Below are positions 54,340 to 64,000 of a stretch of 64,000 bases of DNA, piece by piece. Origin of the DNA: Deinococcus aerolatus (GTDB lineage: Bacteria; Deinococcota; Deinococci; Deinococcales; Deinococcaceae). The stretch spans positions 1-64,000 of the forward strand of contig NZ_BMOL01000008.1 of the NCBI RefSeq assembly GCF_014647055.1. The letters are read 5' to 3'. The first letter of the stretch is position 1, and each line of letters begins with the position of its first letter. The notes beneath the pieces are model-generated. The model was not told the DNA's origin and ran no database searches. It saw nothing but the letters and a program-made list of their open reading frames with translations. A program made the translations under genes and the position numbers.

Positions 54340-55146
54340 ATGACCCATCCAGACGATCAGCGGCCTCCGGCCGACCCACCGGCCGAGGGTGAGGCGCAGC
54401 CGGCACGCCGGCCCCAGGGCAATGCCCCCTCGTGGGTAGACGACGTGCTGGGCAAACCGGCCACGCCAACGCCCCCAGACGGTCCTGACCCAGATGGTCC
54501 TGCGCTAGGCAAGCCCAACCTCAGCAAGACCCCGGCTTCGGGGGGTGACCTGCGGATTCCCGAACCCGCGCGGCCCACTCCGGCCCCGGTGCCCGGTCCA
54601 GAGGACTGGATTTCCCGCGTCACGGGCAGCCCGCCCCCGCCCAGCGTCCAGACCCCCAGCGCCCAGATCCCCAGCACGCTGCATGGCAGCGTCCCGCAGG
54701 CCAGCCCTCAGCCGCGCCCCACCGCGCCGGACCTGGACGCCTGGGGGGAGCCGCAGCGGCCCCTGTTCTCGCCGGCCACCCAGGCGGACGAGCGGCCCGT
54801 CAGACCGGATGTGGAGGGGTCGGCGCCGACGAGTGACGTTGCCCAGAAACGCCTGATTGCCGGGCTGCTGGGGATTTTTCTGGGTAGCCTGGGCGTTCAT
54901 AAATTCTACCTGGGCCTGAACACCCAGGGCCTGCTGATCCTGGGCGTCAACGTCGGCGTGTGGATTCTGGCCCTGCTGGTCGGCCTGTTAACGCTGGGCC
55001 TGGGGCTGATCATCACCATTCCGCTGGCCGGTCTGGTCAGCAGCGCGCTGGGGCTGCTGGGCCTGATCGAGGGCATCCTGTACCTGACCAAATCCGACAC
55101 GGATTTCCAGCGGGACTATCTGGTGACCAGGAAGCCCTGGCTGTAA
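54340..55146 (+). CDS. TM2-domain protein with long Pro-rich N-terminus
   Basis: A 268-residue protein. Residues 1-165 are Pro/Ala-rich and probably disordered (TPTPPDGPDPDGPALGKP). The C-terminal ~100 residues form a TM2 domain: KRLIAGLLGIFLGSLGVHKF and YLGLNTQGLLILG, with further hydrophobic helices and the end DYLVTRKPWL. Function of TM2 proteins in bacteria is unknown. TAATGT lies five bases before the ATG. Confidence 0.8.
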   Translation: MTHPDDQRPPADPPAEGEAQPARRPQGNAPSWVDDVLGKPATPTPPDGPDPDGPALGKPNLSKTPASGGDLRIPEPARPTPAPVPGPEDWISRVTGSPPPPSVQTPSAQIPSTLHGSVPQASPQPRPTAPDLDAWGEPQRPLFSPATQADERPVRPDVEGSAPTSDVAQKRLIAGLLGIFLGSLGVHKFYLGLNTQGLLILGVNVGVWILALLVGLLTLGLGLIITIPLAGLVSSALGLLGLIEGILYLTKSDTDFQRDYLVTRKPWL

Positions 55147-55189
55147 ACAACAGGCTGCAAAGAAGCGGGCGGGGACCCGGGCCGGACCC

Positions 55190-56461
55190 TCAGCCCCGCT
55201 CCTCCAGTGCCCCCGCGATATCCGCCTTCAGGTCGGCGACGGCCTCCACGCCCACGCTCATGCGGATGGTCTGGGGGGTGACCCCGGCGGCGCGGCGGGC
55301 GGCTTCGGGAACGCGCCCGTGGGTGGTGGTCCAGGGGTGCACAACCAGGGTCCGGACGTCGCCCAGGTTGGGGGCAATGCGCAGCACGCGCAGCCGCGAC
55401 AGGAAGGCGGCGGGGTCCGGCACCTCAAAGGCCAGCACTGCGCCGTGCCCGCCGTGCAGGTAGCGCCCCGCCTGGGCATGAAAGGGGTGGTCTTCCAGGC
55501 CCGGATAGCTGACGCTGCCCACGCTGGGCTGCTCCCGTAGCCAGCGGGCCAGTTCCAGCGCGCTCTCGCATTCGCGTGACAGCCGCAGCGCCAGCGTTTC
55601 CAGCCCCTGCGCGATTAAAAACGCGCTGTGGGGGGCCAGGTTCATGCCCAGCTGACTGGCCCCCAGCCAGCGCTGCCGCCACGCCAGCGCCGCGTCCCCG
55701 CGCACGTTCAGGACGCTGTTCTCGCCGCCGTCGGTGTAGCTGGGGTTGCGGGTCAGGGTGTGCCGCGTGCCAACCGTGACGCTGCCGCCCATGACGCTGC
55801 CGTGGCCGCCCGCCCACTTGGTCAGCGACTGCGCCACGATGTCGGCCCCGTGCTGCAGCGGACGGCACAGGTAGCCCACGCCCCCGCAGGTGTTGTCGAT
55901 GGCCAGCAGAGCACCGAGTTCATGTGCGATTTCAGCGAACGCCCCGATGTCGGCGATGTCCCCGGCCGGATTGCTGATCATCTCGGCCCAGACCAGCCGG
56001 GTGTTGTCCTGCATGGCGGCACGAATGGCGCTGGGCGTGTTGTCCACCAGCGTGGCGGAAATGCCCATCAGCGGCAGGATGTTGCTGAGCATGCCGGTGG
56101 TGCCGCCGAACAGGCTGGACGCCGAGACCACATGGTCCCCGGCGCGGCACGCACTCAGGATGGCGGTGAGGGTGGCGGCCTGGCCGCTGGCAAGGGCCAC
56201 CGTGCTGTCCCCGCCCTCCAGCGCGGTGATCCGGCTTTCCAGGGCGCGAACGGTGGGATTTTGCAACCGGGCGTAGCTGAGGCCGGTGTTGTTCTCGAAC
56301 TCATTCTGCGCCTGCTCCAGCGTGTCGAACTGAAAGGCGGCGGCGGCGTGGATGGGAAAGCCGATGGTCTGCCCCAGCCCCCGCGGAATGCTGGACTGCA
56401 CGGCAGCAGTTTCGTAGCCCCAGTCGGTGTCGGGCAGGTCGGCAGGGGAGGGGTCGCTCAT
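55190..56461 (-). CDS. Cys/Met-metabolism PLP enzyme, O-acetylhomoserine sulfhydrylase-like
   Basis: A 423-residue fold-type I PLP enzyme. The PLP lysine is Lys215 in AQSLTKWAGGHGSVMGG; SYARLQNPTVRALESRITAL, ALASGQAATLTAI and AIDNTCGGVGYLCRPLQHGA are family motifs. It most resembles MetY-type O-acetylhomoserine aminocarboxypropyltransferases, but cystathionine synthase or methionine lyase activity cannot be excluded. TAGCGT (minus strand, 56468-56473) lies six bases before the ATG. Confidence 0.87.
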   Translation of the reverse strand: MSDPSPADLPDTDWGYETAAVQSSIPRGLGQTIGFPIHAAAAFQFDTLEQAQNEFENNTGLSYARLQNPTVRALESRITALEGGDSTVALASGQAATLTAILSACRAGDHVVSASSLFGGTTGMLSNILPLMGISATLVDNTPSAIRAAMQDNTRLVWAEMISNPAGDIADIGAFAEIAHELGALLAIDNTCGGVGYLCRPLQHGADIVAQSLTKWAGGHGSVMGGSVTVGTRHTLTRNPSYTDGGENSVLNVRGDAALAWRQRWLGASQLGMNLAPHSAFLIAQGLETLALRLSRECESALELARWLREQPSVGSVSYPGLEDHPFHAQAGRYLHGGHGAVLAFEVPDPAAFLSRLRVLRIAPNLGDVRTLVVHPWTTTHGRVPEAARRAAGVTPQTIRMSVGVEAVADLKADIAGALEERG

Positions 56462-56570
56462 GCGTCCACGCTACGCGCGTGCGGGCCGGAACGCACGGGG
56501 CATGTCCATCACACCAGGCCCGGTGCTGACGTTCGGGGTGCTGACGTTCAGGCGGTCAGCCTCAGCGGCT

Positions 56571-56954
56571 TCAGACCTTGCCCCTGATGGCGTCGCGGAT
56601 CTCGGCCAGCAGTTTTTCCTCGTTGCTGGGCTGGGCCACCGCTGCCTTATCCTCGCGCTTGAAGCGCTCGATCAGGTGGTTGAAGGGAATGATGACGAAG
56701 AAGTAGATGATGGCCGCCGTCAGAATGAAGCTGAGCAGCGAGGTCAGGAACGCGCCGTACTTGAAGATGCTGCCGTTGACCGTGAAGGTCAGCGCCGTGA
56801 AGTCCGGCACCCCGCCGAAAATGCCAATAATCGGAAGGATCAGGCCGCTGGTGAAGGAATCCACCAGTTTGCCGAAGGCCGCCCCAATCAGCACGCCGAC
56901 AGCAAGGTCTACGAGGTTGCCGCGCAACAGGAACTTCTGAAATCCACGCACCAT
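56571..56954 (-). CDS. mscL: Large-conductance mechanosensitive channel
   Basis: A 127-residue membrane channel that opens under hypo-osmotic stress. The N-terminal MVRGFQKFLLRGNLVDLAVG and first helix GVLIGAAFGKLVDSF carry the gate; a second helix (SLLSFILTAAIIYFFVIIP) and the C-terminal amphipathic helix (EEKLLAEIRDAI) are present. ATG 56954 gives the usual N-terminus; an ATG at 56972 would add six residues. Confidence 0.93.
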   Translation of the reverse strand: MVRGFQKFLLRGNLVDLAVGVLIGAAFGKLVDSFTSGLILPIIGIFGGVPDFTALTFTVNGSIFKYGAFLTSLLSFILTAAIIYFFVIIPFNHLIERFKREDKAAVAQPSNEEKLLAEIRDAIRGKV

Positions 56955-57152
56955 ATGTGAAGTGTGCTTCATTTGATGTTGGGTGGCAACTGCGATGACC
57001 CCCGGCACGGCGCATCCACCCCACGCGTCCTGGCATGAGCGTCCAATCCACTGTGGGGGAGCGAGGGACGAAGAGAACAAGCATGCCTGTGGGCCATGGC
57101 AACCCAGGTCGTGTGGGGAAGCGGTGAGCGTCAGTCCACTATGATCGTGTCC

Positions 57153-57572
57153 ATGTCCCTGACCCCCACGGCCCTGCTGTTCCTCAGCGTGCAGCGCTGG
57201 CGTCTGGAAGGCCACCCGCACGAGCGGGAACTGGCACGCGGGTGGGCGCGGGCGGTGGATGAGGCCCGCGCGGGCGGGCAGTTGATCGTGCTGCTTCAGT
57301 GGGACGGCGCGGCCGACACGCCGGGCGAGACCTTCGGCAAGGGCTGGACGCTGCACCCCGATTTCCGGGCTGAGGCGGGTGACCTGCTGATCCGCGCCAT
57401 GCTGCCGGACGCCTTTGCCCATACCGATCTGGCTGCTGAACTGCACGCCCGCGCCGTCCGCGATCTGGTGCTGCTGGCCCGGCCGGACGCCCCGGAAGCG
57501 GCGGCCACCGCCGGGTCAGCCCAGGCCGCCGGCTTTACCGTGCGCGTGCTGGACCTTCCTGCCCTGGCCTGA
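57153..57572 (+). CDS. Degenerate isochorismatase-like hydrolase
   Basis: A 139-residue protein with the isochorismatase fold pattern: ALLFLSVQRW in place of the usual LxxDxQ strand, then ARAGGQLIVLLQW, TLHPDF and LPDAFAHTDLAAEL. The catalytic Asp is replaced (FLSVQ) and no nucleophilic Cys is found near LVLLARPDAPEAAATAGSAQ. It is therefore probably catalytically dead, perhaps a binding or regulatory protein. TATGAT (57140-57145) lies seven bases before the ATG at 57153. Confidence 0.6.
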   Translation: MSLTPTALLFLSVQRWRLEGHPHERELARGWARAVDEARAGGQLIVLLQWDGAADTPGETFGKGWTLHPDFRAEAGDLLIRAMLPDAFAHTDLAAELHARAVRDLVLLARPDAPEAAATAGSAQAAGFTVRVLDLPALA

Positions 57573-57596
57573 GCCGTCCCACAGGTCACGAAATAT

Positions 57597-58262
<666 letters not shown>

Positions 58263-58356
58263 AACACCGCAGGGTAACGCAGCTCAGCCGGGATACGGCG
58301 CGGTACGCGCTGCCCAGATGGACCACTCCAGCTGTCCGGCTGGAAAGGTGGTGGAC

Positions 58357-59409
58357 TCATGCCCGCGTAAATAACGCCGCCCCGTCTTCCCGCCGGGTCT
58401 CCACCAGATCCCCCCGTGCCGTCAGGTATTCGGCCAGCGCCGCCGTCTGGTCCAGCAGCAGGATGGCCTGCATGGGGCGCAGGCGTGGGTGCAGCGCGTG
58501 GGTCAGGTCATGGACAGTGACCGGCGCGGCAGCAGCGTCCAGCACGGCACGCAGCTTGTCGTCGTAGCGGTCCCGCAGGCTCTGGATGCGGCCCTGCCAG
58601 TCGTGCATGGGGCCGTCGTGCCCGCCCAGGGCCACGCCCACGCCGTCCAGCGCCTCGATGCGGTCCAGTGAGGCGAGGTAGTGTCGCAGCCCGGCCCCGC
58701 GCTGAGCACGCTCTGGCATCAGCGGCGGCGAGTTGCGCGGCAGCAGGTGATCGGCGCTGAGCAGCAGATCGTCCACGCGCAGGCACACCTGCGAGCCGTC
58801 GTGGCCGGGGGTGTGAATCACTGTGAACACGTCGTCCAGCACGTCGCCGTCTCTCAAGACGGTCTGCACCCTCACCGCTTCCGGCAGCATGGTGTTGCGG
58901 GCGCGGCGGCGCAGACGTTCGGCGTACTCGGCTTCCGTTCCGCCGCCGGTCAGCCCCAGCCAGCGGATGTGCCCCTCCATGTCGGCCTGCCGCGTGACCG
59001 GGTCGCCCTGCGGGTGTTCGAGGGTCTGAACGGCTCCCTCATGCGCGGCGACGGGCGCGGCGGTCCGGCTGCGAACGAACGGCAGCCCCGCCACATGGTC
59101 CGGGTGCGGGTGCGTGACCACCACGCGGTCCAGGGTCTCCCAGGCCACCGTCTCACTGTAGTCGCGGCGAATGGCCTCCAGCCCTGCCTCCAGCGCGGCG
59201 GTGCTGGCCTCGTGGCTCCCCCCGGCGTCCACCAGCGCAGTGTAGGTGGGCGCGGCAGGCTCGCCCCGCACCACCACGAACACGTTCGCGGCGAAGTGCG
59301 GAAAGGCCGGCACGCTCAGCGTGTAGACCCGCGTGCCGCCGGACGTGACGTGGCGGGTGGGCCGCGCCGCTGCGGAGGCCGGGGAAGAGACGGGGGTGGA
59401 GGCACTCAT
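58357..59409 (-). CDS. MBL-fold metallo-hydrolase
   Basis: A 350-residue metallo-beta-lactamase-fold enzyme with the full metal set: VVVTHPHPDHVAG (HxHxDH), VIHTPGHDGSQ, LLLSADHLLP and LGGHDGP. The C-terminal helical region (PRLRPMQAILLLDQTAALAE) resembles the DNA-binding-like tail of LACTB2-type hydrolases. Substrate unknown; thioester or nucleic acid hydrolysis are possibilities. TAGGGT (minus strand, 59416-59421) lies six bases before the ATG. Confidence 0.87.
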   Translation of the reverse strand: MSASTPVSSPASAAARPTRHVTSGGTRVYTLSVPAFPHFAANVFVVVRGEPAAPTYTALVDAGGSHEASTAALEAGLEAIRRDYSETVAWETLDRVVVTHPHPDHVAGLPFVRSRTAAPVAAHEGAVQTLEHPQGDPVTRQADMEGHIRWLGLTGGGTEAEYAERLRRRARNTMLPEAVRVQTVLRDGDVLDDVFTVIHTPGHDGSQVCLRVDDLLLSADHLLPRNSPPLMPERAQRGAGLRHYLASLDRIEALDGVGVALGGHDGPMHDWQGRIQSLRDRYDDKLRAVLDAAAAPVTVHDLTHALHPRLRPMQAILLLDQTAALAEYLTARGDLVETRREDGAALFTRA

Positions 59410-59484
59410 GCCCGCACCCTAGAGCAGTCGCCCCGGCCAGAGTGTCATTTCAGGTGTCGCCGGGGGCTGTTCTTGTGTCCCGGT

Positions 59485-60252
59485 CTACTTGCAGCGGATG
59501 TCCTGCCCGAACCACTTGTCCGACAGTCTGGCGTAGGTGCCGTCTTCCAGCAGGTTCACGAGTGCGCCGCTCATGGCCCCGTGCAGGGCCGCATTGCCCC
59601 TGGCGACGGCCCCGGCGTTGCGCTCGTTGCTGATGGCCTGGCCGATCAGGAACTTGCCGGTCTGGCCCGTCGTCTTGAGCATGTAGGCAACAACCGGGCC
59701 GTTGCTGGTCCAGGCGTCCACCCGGCCCGACTGCAGCGCCGCCAGGACGGCCTGGTCATTGGGGTAGGTCCGCACGTCCCGGATGCCGGGAATGGCCTTC
59801 AGCACCGGAATCTGTGCGGTGCCCACCTGCGTTCCCACCGTCTTGCCAGCCAGCGCCTGCCGGGTCAGGGGGCCGCCCGCCCTGGCCACAATATTGACTG
59901 CGGAGCAGTAGTGCGGCGGCAGAAAGTCCACCGCCTTCTGCCGCGCGGGCGTGATTGCGTGGGAGGCCACCACGGCGTCGAAACGCCCCTGGTTGAGCGA
60001 GATCAGCAGGTTGTCGAAGGGCTGCACCACCCACTCCACCTTCAGGCCCAGCGCCTGCCCCAGCGCGTTGCCCAGGTCCACCTCAAAGCCCATCAGCGCC
60101 TTGCCCTCGTAGAAGTTGAAGGGCGGAAAGGCAGCCTCGGTACCCAGCCGCAGCGTTCCCGACGCCGTGATCTGGTCCAGGGTGCGCGGGGCGGCCAGCG
60201 CGGTGGCGGACAGCAGCAGGGCAGCACTCAGCAGGGGGACAACTCGGATCAT
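59485..60252 (-). CDS. Amino-acid-type ABC transporter binding protein (orphan)
   Basis: A 255-residue solute-binding protein of the SBP_bac_3 class. The signal is VVPLLSAALLLSATALA; GTLRLGTEAAFPPFNFYEGK, GFEVDLGNALGQALGLKVEW, RFDAVVASHAITPARQKAVD and LSDKWFGQDIRCK are typical. GGAGG precedes the ATG. No permease or ATPase gene is nearby, so it must use components encoded elsewhere. Polar amino acids are likely ligands (inference). Confidence 0.88.
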   Translation of the reverse strand: MIRVVPLLSAALLLSATALAAPRTLDQITASGTLRLGTEAAFPPFNFYEGKALMGFEVDLGNALGQALGLKVEWVVQPFDNLLISLNQGRFDAVVASHAITPARQKAVDFLPPHYCSAVNIVARAGGPLTRQALAGKTVGTQVGTAQIPVLKAIPGIRDVRTYPNDQAVLAALQSGRVDAWTSNGPVVAYMLKTTGQTGKFLIGQAISNERNAGAVARGNAALHGAMSGALVNLLEDGTYARLSDKWFGQDIRCK

Positions 60253-60433
60253 GGCAGAACCTCCGGTTAGTGGAGCAGGGTTTTTGGGGGGGCAGCATAC
60301 AAGGCTGGGGCAGGCTGGGGTGGTCTGTTCAGCATAGGCCCAATGACTGCCGCGCCGCCCACGCGTGGCCCCGCTTCCCTCCCGAGAATCGGCCCACACA
60401 TTCCGAAATAGAGGCGCGTATTACACTTCTGTC

Positions 60434-61201
60434 ATGAGCCACATGCAACTGGTGCAGGAGCAGAAAGGCGACGGCCTGACGTTTCGGATTCACGCGCTGA
60501 CCCACGTGACCCGGTATTCGGCGTCCTCGGACGGTGAGCTGGCCGAGACGCGCGTGATGGACGGGCGCTTCACGGTGGAAGCGCAGCTGCACGGCTCCGG
60601 CGTGCTGATCGAGCCGGGTGCTTTTCAGTACAGCCACGGCAACATCCAGGCCAAGGTGGAGCAGCAGGCCAAGGGCGGCTTTCTCAGCCGGGCCATCGCC
60701 ACGGCGGGTACTGGCGAGAGTGCGTTCGCCACCCGCTTCACCGGCCAGGGCAAGGTCTGGACCGAGCCGACGCGCAAGCACTTCATCATCGCGGAGTCCA
60801 GCGGGGCCAAGGGCGACGACATGATTCTGGACGACAAGGCGTTCTACATGGCCCAGGACACCATGCAGCTGGGGACCCACACCCACACTTCCATCGCCGG
60901 GGCATTGTCGGGCAACGGGCTGCGCCAGCCCAAGCTGTCGGGCAAGGGCATCTTCGTGGTGGAGTCCCCGGTGCCGGTCTCGGAGGTGGAGGTGATCGAG
61001 CTGAGCGGGAGCGACAGCCTGATCGTGGACGGCGACCTGATGCTGATGTACAGCGCCTCGCTGAACGTGGAACTGCGCCCGCTGGTGCGCGGGCTGCGCA
61101 ACGCCATGCGCAGCGGTGAGGGGCTGGTGTTCATGATCAGCGGCCAGGGCAGCGTGTTCCTGACGCCCACCCACCGCAACCTCTCGGCCGCCACGCTGTA
61201 G
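60434..61201 (+). CDS. AIM24 family protein
   Basis: A 255-residue protein of the AIM24 (former DUF124) family, a beta-rich trimer-forming fold. Typical stretches are GSGVLIEPGAFQYSHGNIQ, GKVWTEPTRKHFIIAESSG, FYMAQDTMQLG and GEGLVFMISGQGSVFLTPTH. TACACT (60422-60427) lies six bases before the ATG. Bacterial function unknown. Confidence 0.85.
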   Translation: MSHMQLVQEQKGDGLTFRIHALTHVTRYSASSDGELAETRVMDGRFTVEAQLHGSGVLIEPGAFQYSHGNIQAKVEQQAKGGFLSRAIATAGTGESAFATRFTGQGKVWTEPTRKHFIIAESSGAKGDDMILDDKAFYMAQDTMQLGTHTHTSIAGALSGNGLRQPKLSGKGIFVVESPVPVSEVEVIELSGSDSLIVDGDLMLMYSASLNVELRPLVRGLRNAMRSGEGLVFMISGQGSVFLTPTHRNLSAATL

Positions 61202-61258
61202 GGGTGCCGCAGGAAAGCGTGAAGGGCCGCGCCGCGCCCCATGCTTTACGCTGCCTCC

Positions 61259-61846
61259 ATGCTGACGTTTGGGGAAGCCGCGCGGCGCGGCGCGGACACA
61301 ATGGGAGAGGAAGTGCTGCGGCTCTCGGCGCAGGGCGTGCGCGGCATGGTGCTGCTGCCGGAGTTCGAGGAAGCCTTTTACCTGAGCGTCAATCTGCCGG
61401 AGCAGCTGGGCCGCCTGTTCGCGCCCATCAATCCCGCCCGGGTTGACGAGGACGCGCTGGAGGGCCTGACCGCGCGGGCCGAGGCGCTGATCCGCACCAG
61501 CTTTTTAATGGACGACGCGGTGCAGCGCTTCTACCGGGCGCTGCACAACGCTGGCCTGGACCGCGGCGCGGTGCATGTGCGCCGTCCAGGGCTGCGGTCC
61601 AACGAGGAGGCGCGGGTCACGCCCCCCGGCACGGCGGCCCTGCAGGCGGTCAAGCGGCTGTGGGCCAGCGACTGGGCCTTTGGCGCGGTGCTGACCCGGC
61701 TGGACGAGACCGGCGGCGTGGGTCTGGACGCCCGCCCCACCCTGGTCCTGCCCGGTCTGAGCGGCACGCCGGACCCGCTGCTGGCCGAGGCGCTGGGCGT
61801 TCAGACTGCCTGGGTCAACGAGACCGGCCTTGTCGGGCTGCCCTGA
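61259..61846 (+). CDS. Hypothetical protein with faint PEP/pyruvate-binding-domain resemblance
   Basis: A 195-residue protein of unknown function. The start at ATG 61259 is chosen because TACGCT (61247-61252) lies six bases upstream; an ATG at 61241 is in frame but would put the -10 inside the gene. [20 protein letters not shown] recalls the LxAIKxCWAS motif of PEP synthase N-terminal domains, but the Arg/Glu nucleotide-binding residues are not clear. Possibly a diverged fragment. A gap of 29 bases precedes the MFS gene. Confidence 0.5.
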   Translation: MLTFGEAARRGADTMGEEVLRLSAQGVRGMVLLPEFEEAFYLSVNLPEQLGRLFAPINPARVDEDALEGLTARAEALIRTSFLMDDAVQRFYRALHNAGLDRGAVHVRRPGLRSNEEARVTPPGTAALQAVKRLWASDWAFGAVLTRLDETGGVGLDARPTLVLPGLSGTPDPLLAEALGVQTAWVNETGLVGLP

Positions 61847-61875
61847 GCGCCGGGGCAGGATGGCCGGGAGATGAC

Positions 61876-63045
61876 ATGACGGTGCAGGCCCCCGCTCCCC
61901 ATCCTCTGCTGTTCGCGGCGCTGGGCACGCTGGTCTTTCTGAACGTCTACGCGCCGCAGAGCCTGCTGCCGGTGCTGGCGCAGGAGTTCGGTGCGGGCGC
62001 GGCACAGGTGGGCTTCGTGGTGGGCGCCACCACCCTGGCGATGGCGCTGGCCTCGCCGCTGGTGGGCGTGCTGGCCGACGCCCTGGGCCGCCGGGGCGTG
62101 GTGGTCTGGGCCTTTGCGTTGTTGACCGTGCCGGCGGTGCTGGCGGTCTTTGCGCCCACGCTGGGTACCCTGAACGCGGCCCGTTTCGCCCAGGGCCTGC
62201 TGATTCCGGGCGTGATGGTGGCCCTCAATGCTTTTATTGCCGAAGAGGTGCCGCCGGCCGGGCGCGCCCGCGCCCTGACGCTGTACGTGACCGGCACGGT
62301 GCTGGGCGGGTTCCTGGGCCGGTTCCTGGCGGGGCTGGTGGCGGTCCGCTGGGGCTGGCACGCGGCGTTCTGGCTGCTGGCGCTGGCCTCGCTGGCCGGG
62401 TTCTTTCTGGCCCGCGCCGGACTGCCCCCCGAACGGCACTTCACGCCCCAGCGGAACGTGCGTGTGGTGCTGGAAGGCCTGGGCGCCCACCTGAGAAACC
62501 CCGCGCTGCTAGCGACCTGCGCGGTGGGCTTTCTGATTCTGTTCACGCTGGTGGGCCTGTTCAACACGCTGACGCTGCGGCTGGCCGCCCCCCCCTACGC
62601 GCTGAACACCGCCCAGACGGGCCTGATCTTCGCCGTCTACCTGCTGGGCGTGGTGATCACGCCGGTGGCCGGGCCGCTGCTGGCGTTGCGCGGCCCCCGG
62701 ATTGCCCTGCTGACGGCGGTGGGGGCCAGTCTGGCGGGACTGCTGCTGACCCTGGCCGCGCCGCTGCCCGTGATCATTGTCGGCGTGGCAGCGGGGGCCT
62801 GCGGCGTGTTTCTGGCGCAGTCCGCCGCCCTGAGTGCCGTGCAGCGCGAGGTCACGCGGGCGCGCAGCCTGGCGTCGGGGCTGTACCACGCGGCGTACTA
62901 CGGCGGGGCTGCCGCCGCCAGCGTGCTGGCCGGTCACGCGTACGAGGTTGGCGGCTGGCCCACAGTGGTGCTGCTGGTGACGGGCAGCATGGCGCTGGCC
63001 GGCGTGGTGGGTGTGCTGGGCTGGCGGAAAAGTGGCGCGGTCTGA
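61876..63045 (+). CDS. MFS transporter
   Basis: A 389-residue integral membrane transporter with about 12 hydrophobic segments. The motif-A loop between helices 2 and 3 is [20 protein letters not shown] precedes the ATG at 61876. It lies downstream of the hypothetical gene on the same strand. Substrate unknown; drug or metabolite export is typical for related proteins. Confidence 0.85.
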   Translation: MTVQAPAPHPLLFAALGTLVFLNVYAPQSLLPVLAQEFGAGAAQVGFVVGATTLAMALASPLVGVLADALGRRGVVVWAFALLTVPAVLAVFAPTLGTLNAARFAQGLLIPGVMVALNAFIAEEVPPAGRARALTLYVTGTVLGGFLGRFLAGLVAVRWGWHAAFWLLALASLAGFFLARAGLPPERHFTPQRNVRVVLEGLGAHLRNPALLATCAVGFLILFTLVGLFNTLTLRLAAPPYALNTAQTGLIFAVYLLGVVITPVAGPLLALRGPRIALLTAVGASLAGLLLTLAAPLPVIIVGVAAGACGVFLAQSAALSAVQREVTRARSLASGLYHAAYYGGAAAASVLAGHAYEVGGWPTVVLLVTGSMALAGVVGVLGWRKSGAV

Positions 63046-63059
63046 GCTAGCCTCACACC

Positions 63060-63896
<837 letters not shown>

Positions 63897-64000
63897 AGAC
63901 ACTCAGACCTGCAGCCGTGTGAACCTCCCCCTGTTCCCCCCAAAGGAACGCCCGGCCCGCCCCCGCCCCCGCCGCGTTATGGTGGGCTGAACATCAATTC
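63897..64000. other. Right edge, possible promoter of the next gene
   Basis: No gene. A GC-rich stretch is followed by TATGGT (63978-63983), a match to the local -10 pattern, suggesting that a plus-strand gene begins just past the edge. Confidence 0.3.

Noticed and set aside
63977..64000. Possible radiation/desiccation response motif (TTATG...ACAT)
   Set aside because: Half-sites are too far apart (nine bases rather than about six) and the right half is imperfect; better explained as a TATGGT -10 element.

Overview
The window looks like a chromosomal segment from Deinococcus or a close relative. The DNA is GC-rich. At least 23 genes have a TANNNT -10 hexamer only 5 to 9 bases before an ATG or GTG and no Shine-Dalgarno sequence, the leaderless-mRNA layout typical of that genus. 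The gene families also fit: NurA-HerA, pullulanase with doubled CBM41 modules, ferritin-like Tat proteins, a PIG-L deacetylase next to two-domain GNATs, and many secreted beta-propeller lipoproteins. No tRNA, rRNA, CRISPR array, phage or intact insertion sequence was seen.

Layout. 0-9.2 kb: cell-envelope proteins. An NPCBM/beta-helix lipoprotein (minus) is followed, across an AT-rich island, by four plus-strand secreted proteins (malectin-like/sorbosone-dehydrogenase-like, WD40, delta-60 repeat, ASH-like), separated by RNA hairpins. 9.2-18.7 kb: transglutaminase-like protein, YyaL-type thioredoxin protein, a bcp-rpiA-PIG-L operon, a small acidic protein, pullulanase and a decayed kinase. 18.9-23.1 kb: an osmoprotectant ABC transporter in the order of E. 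coli osmF-yehYXW. 23.1-26 kb: nurA-herA. 26.1-29.5 kb (minus): two ferritin-like Tat substrates, tatA, an ECF sigma factor and its anti-sigma factor. 29.7-31.6 kb: RluA-type pseudouridine synthase, a decayed copper-storage-type gene and msrB. 31.7-38 kb (minus): a secreted protein, two CAP-domain lipoproteins, a tautomerase, an AAA+ ATPase and a protein made of six 22-residue repeats.

38.3-42.8 kb (minus): the glycine cleavage operon gcvT-gcvH-gcvP. 42.9-49 kb: a PIG-L deacetylase divergent from three overlapping paralogous two-domain GNATs, an arginase-like protein, a PfkB kinase and another GNAT. 49.1-52.6 kb: a metal-type ABC ATPase and permease, then an ABC-F protein whose leader can fold to hide its ribosome binding site and carries candidate upstream reading frames. 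52.6-63.9 kb: signal peptidase I, FKBP, TM2 protein, a Cys/Met-metabolism PLP enzyme, MscL, a degenerate isochorismatase-like protein, TrmH, an MBL hydrolase, an orphan amino-acid binding protein, AIM24, an MFS transporter and an enoyl-CoA hydratase.

The most interesting signals are the predicted translational switch ahead of the ABC-F gene, the sigma/anti-sigma/TatA/Tat-substrate cluster, the tandem GNAT array beside a deacetylase, and the exact 6 x 22-residue repeat protein. All functional assignments come from reading motifs by eye; no database search was run.
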